Assembly (NCBI GenBank): GCA_951802425.1 | Contig: OX637805.1 | Location: 1,178,001 to 1,242,000, forward strand | Direction: 5' to 3' | Source of the DNA: Clavaria fumosa | Lineage: Eukaryota > Basidiomycota > Agaricomycetes > Agaricales > Clavariaceae | Length of the DNA: 64,000 bases | Shown: positions 35,501 through 46,352 of the stretch, one piece after another | How positions within the stretch are numbered: position 1 is the first letter of the stretch | How the letters are laid out: each line of letters opens with the position of its first letter | Notes under the pieces: model-generated | What the model saw: only the letters and a program-made list of their open reading frames with translations | What the model was told of the DNA's origin: nothing | The model's database searches: none | Position numbers and translations under genes: made by a program

Positions 35501-36022
35501 GTGCAACAGAATGACGAGAGAACTATCCTGGTGTATCCGACACATAACAAAGACATAACAGATGAGTGGCTCACCACGGTCCTAGATTTTGGTGAGGACG
35601 AATATTGGGCCCGATACTTTGACACCCACGTAAGAACAGAATTCTACCTGGACACCCCGATGGAATCCGACGTATCTGAGACGGAAACTGTGGTACTGAG
35701 ACCGTGAGAGCTGCACCCTTTCGAACTGTGGATTATTGAGGAGAGATGACTTGCTCCTTATTTCGCAAGGTTGTATGCACAGGAACAAAGCCGACGAGAA
35801 GAGAGACTGAGAGAGGCACTGAGAGCCGCCCTACCGGATTCCGCGACCTCAGGCACGAGATCGCCTGCACACAGCACCATCGACATTAACCTTGACAACC
35901 TCGAGGACTACGTAAACAGCGACAACGATGAGTTGACGAACGAACCCACGCACGTTTCCGTGGCGATCCAGACAGAGCTTAGCCTCATCAGAATTGAACA
36001 ACTCATCGTCCACGAGTACTGA
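35501..36022 (+). pseudogene. D ORF1 (gag-leader ORF)
   Basis: One frame from MQQNDERTILVYPTH through EYWARYFDTHVRTEFYLD, with TGA at 35705 and 35747, to SVAIQTELSLIRIEQLIVHEY and TAG-free end at 36022. E has an equivalent ORF (45390-45776, ending SVVTQTDEIPP...CIDIFQDPP), so a separate N-terminal ORF is typical of this lineage. Function unknown, probably part of Gag. It overlaps the following gag frame by about 29 nt. Confidence 0.7.
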
Positions 36023-37322
36023 CCCCTCACCTTCATCTGTTGTCCCATCAACCCTGTCCCCCCCAGCACCACCAGTTCATACCGAGCCCTCTGTAGACTT
36101 CGCGAGTTTAGACAAGCACCTAGCCCGGCAAGCACCGTCGCCACCACCACCACCACAGTCACCTGCGACTCCAGAGCCGGAACCGCGACCCCAACCCACG
36201 AGTCCATTGCCGCCAGAACCCTCGCCACCGCCCTTGCCCATACCCAAAATGGCAGACACCATCCCCGCAGCCCCAATGCCAAGGCTGGACCTAGCCGTTC
36301 CATCCTTTGATGGAAACAAGAAGAATTTCCGGACCTTCCTTAGGTCCCTCCGACTACAGTTCCTGGCCAACCAGGGGCTCTATACCAATGACCTGAACAA
36401 GATTCTGTTTGCGCTGAGTAAGATTACCAGAGAGGGGTTCGCAGCGGAATGGGCGAACATGCAGAGTGACGAGATTTTGAATGCTGGAGTGGCCGGGACT
36501 TGGGAAGATTTTGTTGTGGGTCTGCGAAGGGCCTTCGACAACCCAAACATTACCGCGACTGCCCTGAACGACATAGCAAAGTTGAAACAGGGAGTGCTGG
36601 AAGCCACGGAATTCTTCGCACTATTCGAGATGCTGATGCGCAAGGCAGAGTTGGACCCGGTCGACGACTCGGACGTACTAATCCACTGGCTGGAAACAAA
36701 CCTCAACCGGAGGCTGACTACGCAGGTCTACAACGTCAACCCCATGCCAGTCACCTATGCCCAGTGGAAGCAACTGGTCGAAACATTGGACGCCCAACAA
36801 AGGAGGCTCGATGCCATCATACACGAGCAAAACGCCAACTGCCCCGCCCCTACCCAGTTCCAGCAGTTGCGACCACTCCCCACACCCCCCCGCTACCCGA
36901 ATCCGAATCCCCCGCAACCCGCGCCTCGCTTCCCCTCCGCCCCGCAGCAGCAGCAACGCGCTCCTGCTCCACAGATCATGCCCCATCCTGCTGGTGCCGG
37001 TGACCGGATGATCGTAGACCAGACGTGAGCTCCTGCAGTCGAGCGTCGATGCTTCCGTTGTGGCCAGGTAGGACACCTCGCCCGCAACTGCCACCTCCCG
37101 GACATGCGACCCTATGTCCTGAGGCCACAAGTTCGCGCGATGGTCCCTGGCTCAGTGGAAGTGGAAGAGTACGAGAATGAGCTGGCTCTACTCCACAACA
37201 GGCTCACGATATACGAGAGAGAAAGACAGATGGTTGGCACCCCACAGGCCCAACAACAACAACAACAACAACTTCTATCGGCTCCTACCCAGGAGCAGGG
37301 TTTTGGAGACGAGGCGCAGTAA
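35994..37322 (+). pseudogene. D gag (capsid, zinc knuckle)
   Basis: Structural protein of the particle. Pro-rich N-terminus; capsid region from PRLDLAVPSFDGNKKNFRTF to LIHWLETNLNRRLTTQVYN. After a Pro/Gln-rich stretch a TGA at 37026 interrupts the frame just before the CCHC knuckle CFRCGQVGHLARNC; the same frame runs on to 37322, with a Gln run near the end. The frame has no ATG at its beginning (opens at TTG), consistent with expression by frameshifting from ORF1 or with decay. Confidence 0.85.
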
Positions 37323-37402
37323 GTCCGAACTGGCGTCTCTGTAATAGTACGAGTCCTGTCCCCGCCCCCACCCCTGTAACCATAGCAAGTATACCCCAAT
37401 AT

Positions 37403-40400
37403 ATGATCTTGCAACGGAAACATGCCTGGAGCACGAACAGACTCAAGGACAACACCACAGTGAAGGTCACAGAAGAGAAGCCAAAGAAACAGAAGAGAGA
37501 GTTGACCCTACTGGCTCACTTTGAAACTCTGACCATGGCTGAATGGGGAGGTGTTAAGGTCCTAATCGACTCGGGCTGTACCAATTGTTTTATGGACCTA
37601 ACCTGGTGCAAGGAACTGGGACTGGAACCTGTCCCACTGCAGAACCCGATCAAGGTGTACAATGTGGATGGATCAGCGAACAAGAGTGGACCCATCCGCT
37701 ATGGCATCGACCTCCTGTTAACAATAGGAGACCACCAAGAGCGGATACACTTCTTACTTGGAATGGCCAAGTTGCACAAAATCATCTTGGGGCATGACTG
37801 GCTGTCCAAACACAACCCCGAGATTGATTGGCCACTAGGCAAGGTCTCCTTCAAGCGCTGCCCCACGAGTTGCCACTTTGACCCACACCTCGCGAGTCCT
37901 TGGGCCTATCCTAAAGGCAGTATATGGGACAATGCGCTACAAACGACTATGGACATTCGTTTTTTGGACTCTGGAGATATGCCCGACTGGCTGTTGCTAT
38001 ACCCAATGGTTTTTAGTGAGGCGAAGTGGGATGAGTTGCCCAAGCTGCGACCCAATTTCGACATCAAGATCGAGTTCCGTGAGGACCCAGGGCACTTATC
38101 CTCCAAGCTCTACTCGCTGACTAGAGAGGAAATAACAGAAATGAACAGGTGGATCGATGAGCAGCTGGCTTCAGGAAGGATAAGGCCCTCCAAATCCCCC
38201 TACGCCAGCCCGTTCTTCTTCAAGTGAGAAAAGGACAAGCTCCGGCCCATCATCGATTACTCACACCTCAACTCGTTTTTGATTAAGGACAAGTTCCCAT
38301 TGCCGCGCATCCGTGACTGTGTAGACAAACTGCGTGGAGCCAGGATCTTTTCCAAGATTGACGCGAAGGGAGGGTTTCCATCAATGAGGTTGTGGGAAGG
38401 GCATCAGGAGAGATGTGCCTTCTTGACGTTGCGAGGTTTGTTCGAGCCTACGGTAATGTGGTTTGGGCTCCAGAATGCTCCTGCAACCTTTCAGAGATTT
38501 ATGAACCATATTTTGAGAGAAGAAATTGCCGGCAGAAATGTACTCGCATATATCAATGACGTCATTATCTTCGCGGACGACCTCGCGACCCACCGTTACT
38601 GGATGGACCGAGTCTTGCAGAGGTTCCGTGACAATGGACTGTGCCTCCAACTGAGCAAGTGTGAGTTTGAGAAGGCTGAGGTGTTCTACCTTGGGCTCAG
38701 GCTCTCGCACAATCGACTCGAGCACAACCCGGCCAAGGCGGAAGCAATCCGAAACTGGCCAGAGCCCCGAAATGTCAAAGAACTCCAACGGTTCTTGGGA
38801 ATGGTCAACCACCTACGGAGGTTTATCCCTAATCTGTCCTCACGAGCCAAACCCCTGTTTAAGCTCACCGGTAACGTCCCCTGGTGCTGGCAGAGCGAAC
38901 AGATCGCGGCTTTCCTGGACGTGAAAGGAGCGCTCGTTTCAGCCCCAGTCCTCACTCTACCCCAGGATACAGGTAAATGGAAGGTAGAAACAGACGCTAG
39001 TAACCTCGCGATGGGTGGAGTTCTTTCCCAACAGCAGCCCAACGGGACCTGGAGACCAGTCGACTACATCTCCAAGGCCCTCACGGCGGCTGAAAAGAAC
39101 TATGATGTCTATGACAAGGAGCTCCTCACGGTTATCAGAGCGCTGAGAGAGTGGAGAGCATATCTCATAGGAGTGGATGAAACCTTCGAGATATGGACCG
39201 ACCATGCAAACTTGCAATACTTCAGAAAGCCCCAAAAACTGAAGCCACGGCAAATACGCTGGTATGGAGAACTCCAGAGTTTCGACTTCGCAATCAAGTA
39301 TTGGACCGGTAAGAGCAACACCAAGGCCGATACCCTCTCGTGAAGGCCTGACTATGGAGAGGCAGCCGAAGAAGATGCTCCTGTCCAGATGCTCCCCTCC
39401 GACATGGACGTACGCACCAGCTTCACCTTGGAAATGGAGACACTCCTCCAGAAAAAGAGCGCGGAACACATCACTAAGCCCGCGGAAATCGACGACAGTT
39501 GGACGTGAGACCGCCTGGGATTGTGGTGGAGAAGAAACACTGTGTGGATACCCCCGGCTGTCCGCGAGGTGGTACTCAACTATGAACATGACCTTCCCAT
39601 TGCAGGACACCCCAGAATAAAGAAGATGAAGGCCGCGATGCTCAAAGCCTACTGGTGGCCCGAGATGGTAAAGGATGTGGAGAAGTACATGTCTGGATGT
39701 GAAGGCTGTCAGAGAACCAAGCCCGACCGAACCAAACGAGCCGTGCCCCTACATCCACACCCAGTCCCGAATGGTCCATGGTGGGTGATCAGCTGGGACA
39801 TAGTAGGCCCGTTGCCACAGTCCCGTGGTTTCGACTCCATCCTTGTAATTGTCGACAAGTTCACCAAGCACACACTCATCGAAGCAATCGGTTTCGACTT
39901 GACGAGTCTGGGAGCAGCAAGAATCCTCCGCGACCGAGTATTCCGGAACCACAGAATCCCCCAGAAGGTCGTCAGCGATCGTGGCCCACAGTTTGTCTCT
40001 CGATTCATGAAGGAGTTCTACTGGATGATTGGGATAAAAGCTAATCCGAGCACTGCTTTCCATCCCCAAACTGATGGACAAACAGAATGGGTGAATCAGG
40101 AGATTGAGACCTACCTGCGGGAATACGTCGACCATCTCCAGGACGATTGGGCAGAATGGCTGAGCACTGCAGAATTCGCACTTAATAATCGGGAGCACTC
40201 CGCAACTGGCTACACACCCTTCTTCCTGGACTATGGCCGACACCCCTGGAATGGAGGTGCCCATCCCCGGATGGAGGTGAACCCCGCCGCTGACGAATGG
40301 ATGGCGAAGTTGGAGGAGTCGTGATGTGCTGCCAAAGAGGCTATGGAGAAAGCCGCACTGGCAATGAAGAAAAGCTATGACAGTGGAAAACGACCCAGTC

Positions 40401-40841
40401 GTGAGTATGGGAAGGGAGATTTGGTGTGGCTCGACACACGAAACTTGAAAATGGACTGCCCAAATAAGAAACTTGACAATAAACGGGCTGGACCTTTTGC
40501 CATTATTGAGAAAGTAGGACCAGCAGGATATTGCCTCAAGCTACCTCCTGCTTGGTGCATCCACAATGTATTCAATGAACTTCTCCTAACCCTGTTCGTC
40601 CCCCCTTTCTTTCACCTCCCAGGCCCGACCCCCCCCACCTCCTCCAACCATCGATGATGATCATTTGGAATACGAAGTTGAAGAAATCCTGGATGTAAAG
40701 AAAATAGGAAGGGGAGTGAAATACCTGGTGAAGTGGTTAGGCTACCCCGTCGAAGAAAACACCTGGGAACCCCGCCAAAACCTTACCAACACCGCGATTC
40801 TCCTCCGCGACTTCTTCCTCAAACACCCAGACAAGGCATGA
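37403..40841 (+). pseudogene. D pol polyprotein
   Basis: A single frame to about 40600 interrupted only by TGA at 38225, 39341, 39506 and 40322. Protease VKVLIDSGCTNCFMD; RT YASPFFFK then KLRPIIDYSHLNSF, with the catalytic box YIND in place of YxDD; RNase H WKVETDASNLAMGGVLSQQQ and IWTDHANLQYF; integrase GHPRIKKMKAAMLKAYWWP, CEGCQRTKPDRTK, SWDIVGPLPQS, SDRGPQFVSRFM, AFHPQTDGQTEWVNQEIETY (D, D and E all present). After a frameshift in a C-rich run near 40610-40640 comes the chromodomain [20 protein letters not shown]. Chromodomains of this type usually direct integration to heterochromatin. Confidence 0.93.
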
Positions 40842-40879
40842 CTGGCCGGTTGAGACGCCCAGCCTTGAGGAGGGGGCCA

Positions 40880-41388
40880 TGTCAGGATCCATTACATAAG
40901 CCACCCTCACTGAACTCCATAATGCGTGAGGAACCTGTCACCAGGAATCCGAACGGATTGTGTGGCCAGTGATAAGCGCCCATCACGTGCCCCACACCCA
41001 CGTTCCTTGCGACTTCCCATGCTTTGCAATTCGTGATGGAGGCGGATCAGCAATGATCACTCTGACGGCTCCCATCAAACAATCCACTCTAATCGGGACT
41101 AATCCAGACCCCTCCACGGTCAGCCAAGCCCATGCTAAGCATTTCTCTTGTCATTCTCCCCTTATCCGTACCTCGCGCTACCTTCCCTAATTGGCATCCC
41201 CTTTTCCCTATACTGCCTCCCCTATCCCGTGCAACTCAGTGCGCGTAGCCTCGTTCCCCATTTTATGACTCGTCCCCTACACAGCCCCTTCCCCTAGTAT
41301 ATATAGTGCTCATGTAATGAGTGTAGTTCCCCAAGTTGAAATCGAGTTACTTTCCCCCTTCCGCTTTTGCTAGGGACCTGGACTGACA
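40880..41388 (+). repeat. D 3' LTR
   Basis: 509 bp, near-identical to the 5' LTR apart from a 24-26 bp deletion and scattered substitutions, several at CpG. Ends CTGGACTGACA directly before the TTTCT duplication. Confidence 0.95.
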
Positions 41389-43687
41389 TTTCTCGCAGCC
41401 GGCCACATACTCCGTTACATCTTCCTTCACTCCTGGCCATGTAAATTGTCGGGTGACACTTTCCAAGGTCTTTTCGGGTCCAGGATGTCCTCCAAGTGGG
41501 GAGTCGTGTAGTTCCATCAGGATTTTGTGTACCAGGTCTTGGGGTACCCAGATCTTTCCTTCATGTCTGAAGAGTCCGTCCACTCCTTTTTCGTAGGGTA
41601 TTGCTTTGGGTGGTATAGTGTTTGCATGTGCCTCTAGAAGCAATTGGTCAATTGTCAGCTTGGGGATCAGCAGTGTGGCAAGACAGTGGGCAGGGAAAAC
41701 CTGTACTGTGGGTTTTTCATATTTGTCTGTTCCCTCCCAGTGGTCTGGTCGTTGGGAGAGTGCATCCGCTTTCATGTTTGTCTTTCCTGGTTTGTACTTT
41801 ACTTCGAAGTTGAAGCACTGTAGCTTCGAACGCCATTGCGTTTGTCTAGGGTTGAGTTTTTGACTTTTCTGGAAATATTGAAGGTTTGCATGATCAGTGT
41901 GGATTTCAAAGGGGTCCTTGGCGCCCAATAGGTAATGGTGCCACTCCTCTAGTCCTCAGATGATCGCCAAGAATTCTTTGTCATATGTTGCATAATTCAT
42001 CTCTGCCGGGGAGAAGGTTTTTGAAATAAAGTCTATCAGTCGCCAGACACCGTCAGGCTGTTGTTGGGACAATACTCCCCTGGTTGCATAATTGCTCGCA
42101 TCCACTTCCATTTTCCACTTGCCATTATCTTGTGGGATTGCCAGCACTACATCACTCTGTAGTATGTCGATTAGGCACCTCCAGGCACGTTCTTGTTGGT
42201 CCATCCAGATATATGGCGTGTTGTCACTCAGTAATTCGTAGAGTGGCTTGGCGATAGTGGTGAATCCCTGTATAAATCTTCGGAAGTAATTTAATAGTCC
42301 GATCCCTTTCTGAAGAGCATGTTTGTTCTTTGGTGTAGGCCAGTCTGCTATTCCCCTGCATTTTTTTGGCGAGTGTCGGATGTTTCCTTTTGAGATTAAT
42401 AACCCCAGGAACATAACTTCTGACTGTTCCAGTTTGCATTTCGACTCTCGCATGCAGAGGTCGTTGTTCGAAAGTACTTTGAATACCTTGTGTAGTAGGT
42501 GTCAGTGTTCCTCAAGGGTTTCTGTTGCAATAAGGATGTTGTCAATGTATATGAATACCTTTCTGGTGGCTAACAGTGTGCGCAGGATGTAGTTCATTCG
42601 CCGTTGGAAGACCAACAGGGCATTCATTAGTCCGAACTGCATAATGGTGGGCCATACTGTTCCGTACTTCGTAATTATGGCAGCGAGTTTCTGCACCCAT
42701 TTGGCCATTGCAACGTTCCAGTAGCCACACTCTACATCGAGGCTCGTGAATACCTTAGTGTTCTTCAGGCTTGCTACAGTTTCATCAATCCTGGGTAGCG
42801 GGTATATGTCCTTCATGCAGAAGGAATTGAGCCATTTATAATCGATGATAGGTCGCAGTTTGTCTCCTTTGTCCTTGAAGAAGATGGGGCTGATGTAGTC
42901 CGATTCTCCCCACACTAACCGACCATTTTCCAAATTTTCTTTGAACCATGCTCTTAGGGCCTCGTCCTCCCTGTTGGTAAGCAGGTATACTTTCGAGTGC
43001 AAAAACCCAGGATCGTTTTTGAATTTGATTTCGTAGTCGATCCCCAGTAGAGATTTGGGTAGCTTCTGGCCAGTCTTCCCAGCAAACACTTGGGGGTATA
43101 GGGTCTTCCAGTCGGATCTGGTTGTCGTATTGTATAGGTTTCGGAAAGCATAGCCATAGTCCACAATGTGACAGTCTTTCTTTTTGCATTTGTTGAAGTG
43201 TATGTACTTCTCAAACCACGGGATACTGGGGTTATGGTATCGAAGCCAATCGTGTCCCAGAATCGCCGGGTGGCCGGTAACTCGTCCCAATAGAAACTGT
43301 TTGATTTCGATGTGACCCCCAATGTTCAGTTGTAGGGTCACCGAATGTTTGAAGGCTCCTGATACATTCATGGTTCCATCAATATTCTTGAATATTATAG
43401 GAGTTTCAAGTTTCGTGAGGTTTATTTTCCTAGCGGTGGCCCATTCCAGGTCCATAACACACATTGTGCAGCCAGAGTCAATTAACAGTTTGATGTCGTA
43501 GGTCTCTTTGGTGTCCAGCGTAGTTATAAATCCTGGCATATCCAGTTGTCGTTCTCCTCCTTTCCCATATGTGGTCCTGGGATCAGTGTCCCAGTCCACA
43601 TCATTGTTATATCCTGGGAGCTTTTTAGAGGTGAGGTCCTTGAGGGCATGCTTAGCCCTCTTAGCCTCCTTTGACAATGGAAATAGC

Positions 43688-43992
43688 TGTCAGACTTAGT
43701 CTCACGGTTCACACAACTTAACGTAAGGTCGATGATGATGATACTAACATAAGGGGAAAAGGGTACAAGTAAGAAAGCGACGTAGTATATATAGCGAGCG
43801 GTTCGGGAGTTGCCGGCATTCCCACGCTCGGACCCCGTGCGTCACGTGATGCGTCCAGGCCCGGGTCACGTGATTTTCCCATTATGTAAGCCACCACCCG
43901 TTCGGGTCACGTGACTTGTCCGCAAACTTCCCGCAACTCTTTTGCGATCCTTTCTTGGCCTTTCCAACCTGCTTATGTAAGCGATCCTGACA
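43688..43992. mobile_element. Solo LTR, 305 bp, in E
   Basis: TGTCAGACTTAG...GATCCTGACA with perfect duplication ATAGC at 43683-43687 and 43993-43997. It sits in E just upstream of the protease. Contains a TATA-like stretch (GTAGTATATATAGCGAGC) and three CACGTGA boxes. The piece CCCATTATGTAAGCCACC resembles the start of the D LTR, suggesting a related family. Confidence 0.9.
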
Positions 43993-43997
43993 ATAGC

Positions 43998-45900
43998 GGT
44001 ATGTCATTTGCGAACTGTTTTACATGGTGTCGACGGGCGGGGACAACGTATACGGATCCTACTTTAGCACTTAAGTGGATCTGTCCTGAAAATCCTGTTG
44101 TCCGTTGTTCATCACTGCTTCAGTCGAAGGCCCTGGGCCCGGAGTCTGGGGGCGCCTTGCGATTTCCAACTCGTCGCGTAACTGTGCAATTCGGTTCTCC
44201 ATCTCGTCATAGTCGTTTTGCCCGACGCTCGTAGCTGCGTATGAGGGGTTGAATGATGTGAGGGAGGTCAGATGCAAAGCGGGATATGTGGGGACAGGAA
44301 AGGGGGAGAACGGAGGCAGCGTGTAATACCCAGGAGGGGAACATAATTCGTAGGCATTCCCCGCTCTGGCTTGTTGATGTGGGGCAGCACGGTGTTGGGG
44401 TGGTTCTGGGCATAATCATGCTGGGTGGCCTACTTGACTGCAGTTGTAACAGATGAGGGGGCATCAGGGCCCCGCTCCTCGGCTCATGTCCATTGGGGTG
44501 CCTTGCCTGGTACCAGGTGGGGCTTGTCTGTTCCATTGTCCAGGGGGCGGCGCCTGCTGTTGCTGCTGTTGCTGTTGCTGTTGTGGGTGCAGTTGCCACT
44601 GCACTCGTTGTGGTTGCCTGGGTGGTGGGTTCCACTGTGCAGGTCCTTGCCATACTGTCTGTGGCTGCCACTGAGGCAATCTCCAAAAGCGATTCTGTGG
44701 GGGCTGGCATTGTGCGGGTCGGTTCCATGCGGGCTGGACTCCCATCTGTGTGTGCATTTCTCTCTGAACTGCTGTATACAGTTGGTGTTGCCTGTCCAGG
44801 CATATGGTCAATACTCAGAAGGCCTGGTAGTCTGCAGGTTGTTCTGCGCAAGCGAGCACCTTCTCTAGCAACTTGGGGTGTACAGCTCTCATCAGCAGAG
44901 CATGTATCACATTCCAGTGTGTGTCTTCGTCGTAGCCGGCTTGGCTCATGAGTGTTTCGAATTTTTGGAAGAACTGTGCCACATCCACTTGTATTTGCCT
45001 GAAAGTATTCAGCTTATGCACCGCAAGCACTTGATCTTCAATGGGGGCGAAAGCCTCCCTCATTCTTGCTTCAAATGTCGGCCAGATGATGTTTTCGCCT
45101 CCATCCTCCAATAGCACTGTAGCGGCTTGGTTGGCCCACTCAGCAGTGTAGTATTCTGTCATATTGCTTAGGGTGAACACCACTTTGAGGAAATTGGTTG
45201 GGTACTTGTGGGCATTTACTCGGAATTCCAGTTGTAAGCTTCTGAGAAAGGTCTGGAAGCCTCTTTCCATTGTAGGGGGCAATCTTCAAAGTGAGTGTAA
45301 TGGGTGCTGCTATGGGCGCGGCAGGGGGTTCGGGAACGGCATCGGGAGCTACGTTGGCCATTTCTTCAGTCTAGCTCTTCGAGGTAGATTCACGGAGGAT
45401 CTTGGAAAATGTCTATGCATAGTCGGTCTTGGAGTCTGGCAAATGTGAGGTCGGTTTGGGCCTCGGTAGATTGGTGCGTGGGGGGTATTTCGTCGGTCTG
45501 TGTCACAACAGACAAGTGTATGGGGTCTTCGAGTTCTTCTAGAGCACTATGGTAGTCGCTTTCACTAGCGAAGTCCACAAAGTCTTCAGTTCCTTGTAGG
45601 TACTTGGTCTCCTTGTTGGTTTGTCTCTGTTCGTCAGCTACAAGTTGTAGCTTCACTGTAAGTGTGTTTTGGAATGCTCGCCACTCGGGGGCGTGTTTGA
45701 TGGTCAAGGGATTGTTCCGCGCAAAATCCTGTGGTATGAAGATTCTTTTTGTGGCAAAATGGTAACGGGGCGCCAACTGGGCAGCCTCGGAGTGTCTTGG
45801 ATACTGAAAGTTCTCGTAGGTTCGATATGGGGTGCTCGGCGGTGTCAGTTGTTCAAAATCGGTTTCTTGGTCTAGTCCAAGGAGGGCTCTCCTCCTGACG
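43998..45900 (-). pseudogene. E gag region (ORF1 and capsid/zinc knuckle)
   Basis: Minus strand: ORF1-like frame from about 45900 (LDQETDFEQLTPPSTPYRTY) through KRIFIPQDFARNNPLTIKH to 45390; capsid frame 44815-45282 (RGFQTFLRSLQLEFRVNAHK, AEWANQAATVLLEDG, NTFRQIQVDVAQFFQKFETL). A Gln-rich stretch (CAG run, 44560-44582) is followed by the knuckle CYNCSQVGHPA*LC near 44430, with TGA inside. Several TGA stops and frame changes; not functional. Confidence 0.8.
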
Positions 45901-46027
45901 GATCATTCATACGCTGTCCAAAAGCGTGCCAGGGTGTCTTCTCCGAATACGCAAGCCTTGCTTCGGCTCGGGCAGGGGTGTGGGTGCCTAGGTCCGTGAG
46001 GAGGTAGGCAGGGGAGAGGTTGTTACT

Positions 46028-46352
46028 TGTCAACAAGAGTCGAATTGACTCTTGGCTGTTCGAGGAACTCGGGTGAGGGTCAGTTGAACGAGAGCAAGAA
46101 GAATATGTGATAGAGAGTAACAACCTAAGGAGGGGTTGTTACTTGCGTGGCTACTTTATATACGTACAAAGGTATGAGTCATGGTGAGTCACAATAAGAG
46201 AGAACCGACACGTGTGGACAGCGAGGTGCGGCATGAGTCATAGTGATAGGATAGAAGGGGGGAGAGCATGCGGCATGTGATAGGTGAGGGGGAAGGGCAT
46301 ATGCATGGTGTGAAGAGTGGAAAAAGGGGGGTGATGTGGTGAAAATCTAACA
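46028..46352 (-). repeat. E 5' LTR
   Basis: 325 bp, uninterrupted copy of the LTR split by X on the left. It contains the same GTAACAACC/GGTTGTTAC inverted pair and ends on the plus strand with GTGAAAATCTAACA before the ACGAG duplication. Confidence 0.9.

Larger units (their letters stand above)
34877..41388 (+). mobile_element. Element D: Ty3/gypsy chromodomain retrotransposon
   Basis: 6512 bp, complete by its ends: LTRs at 34877-35411 and 40880-41388, purine tract GAGGAGGGGGCCA just before the 3' LTR, and a perfect duplication TTTCT (34872-34876 and 41389-41393). Removing D restores the E integrase reading GCEKCQRTKPDW. It carries a short ORF1, gag with a zinc knuckle, and pol with protease, RT, RNase H, integrase and chromodomain. 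Seven in-frame stops, all TGA, plus a frameshift before the chromodomain make it inactive. Confidence 0.95.
33708..43677 (-). pseudogene. E pol: protease, RT, RNase H, integrase, chromodomain (interrupted by D)
   Basis: Minus-strand segments 42502-43677, 41956-42453 and 41394-41928, then, after D, 33708-34876. Protease LLIDSGCTMCVMD and ILGHDWLRYHNP; RT from KLRPIIDYKWLNSFCMKDIY, with the catalytic box changed to YIDN; RNase H DASNYATRGVLSQQQP and IHTDHANLQYF; integrase zinc-binding part and GCEKC, split exactly by D. The core resumes with ITWDLIGLLSKS, ISDRGSQFVSNFM, PSTAYHPQTDRQTERMNQEI; the chromodomain is LQYLVKWASYPHEDNTWELR. TGA stops sit where relatives have arginine (at about 41956 and 42502). 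Confidence 0.9.
29851..46352 (-). mobile_element. Element E: Ty3/gypsy retrotransposon in minus orientation, with nested inserts
   Basis: Inserted in F gag. The plus-strand ends read TGTCAACAA...AATCTAACA. Flanking duplications are ATGAG (29846-29850) and ACGAG (46353-46357); the one difference is C to T in a CpG. LTRs are about 325 bp: right one (5' LTR) 46028-46352, left one (3' LTR) 29851-32796 with insert X inside. Order on the minus strand: two-ORF gag, protease-RT-RNase H, integrase-chromodomain, ORF3, purine tract near 32799-32815, 3' LTR. D is inserted in integrase and a 305-bp solo LTR between gag and protease. Stops in its frames are mostly TGA. Confidence 0.9.

Noticed and set aside
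37026..37028. Programmed TGA readthrough between gag and the zinc knuckle in D
   Set aside because: Attractive alone, but the same element has six other TGA stops and F and E show the same pattern, so CpG decay is the simpler explanation; kept only as an alternative under the TGA finding.
44560..44582. CAG-rich run as a microsatellite gene
   Set aside because: It encodes the Gln-rich stretch of E gag on the minus strand.
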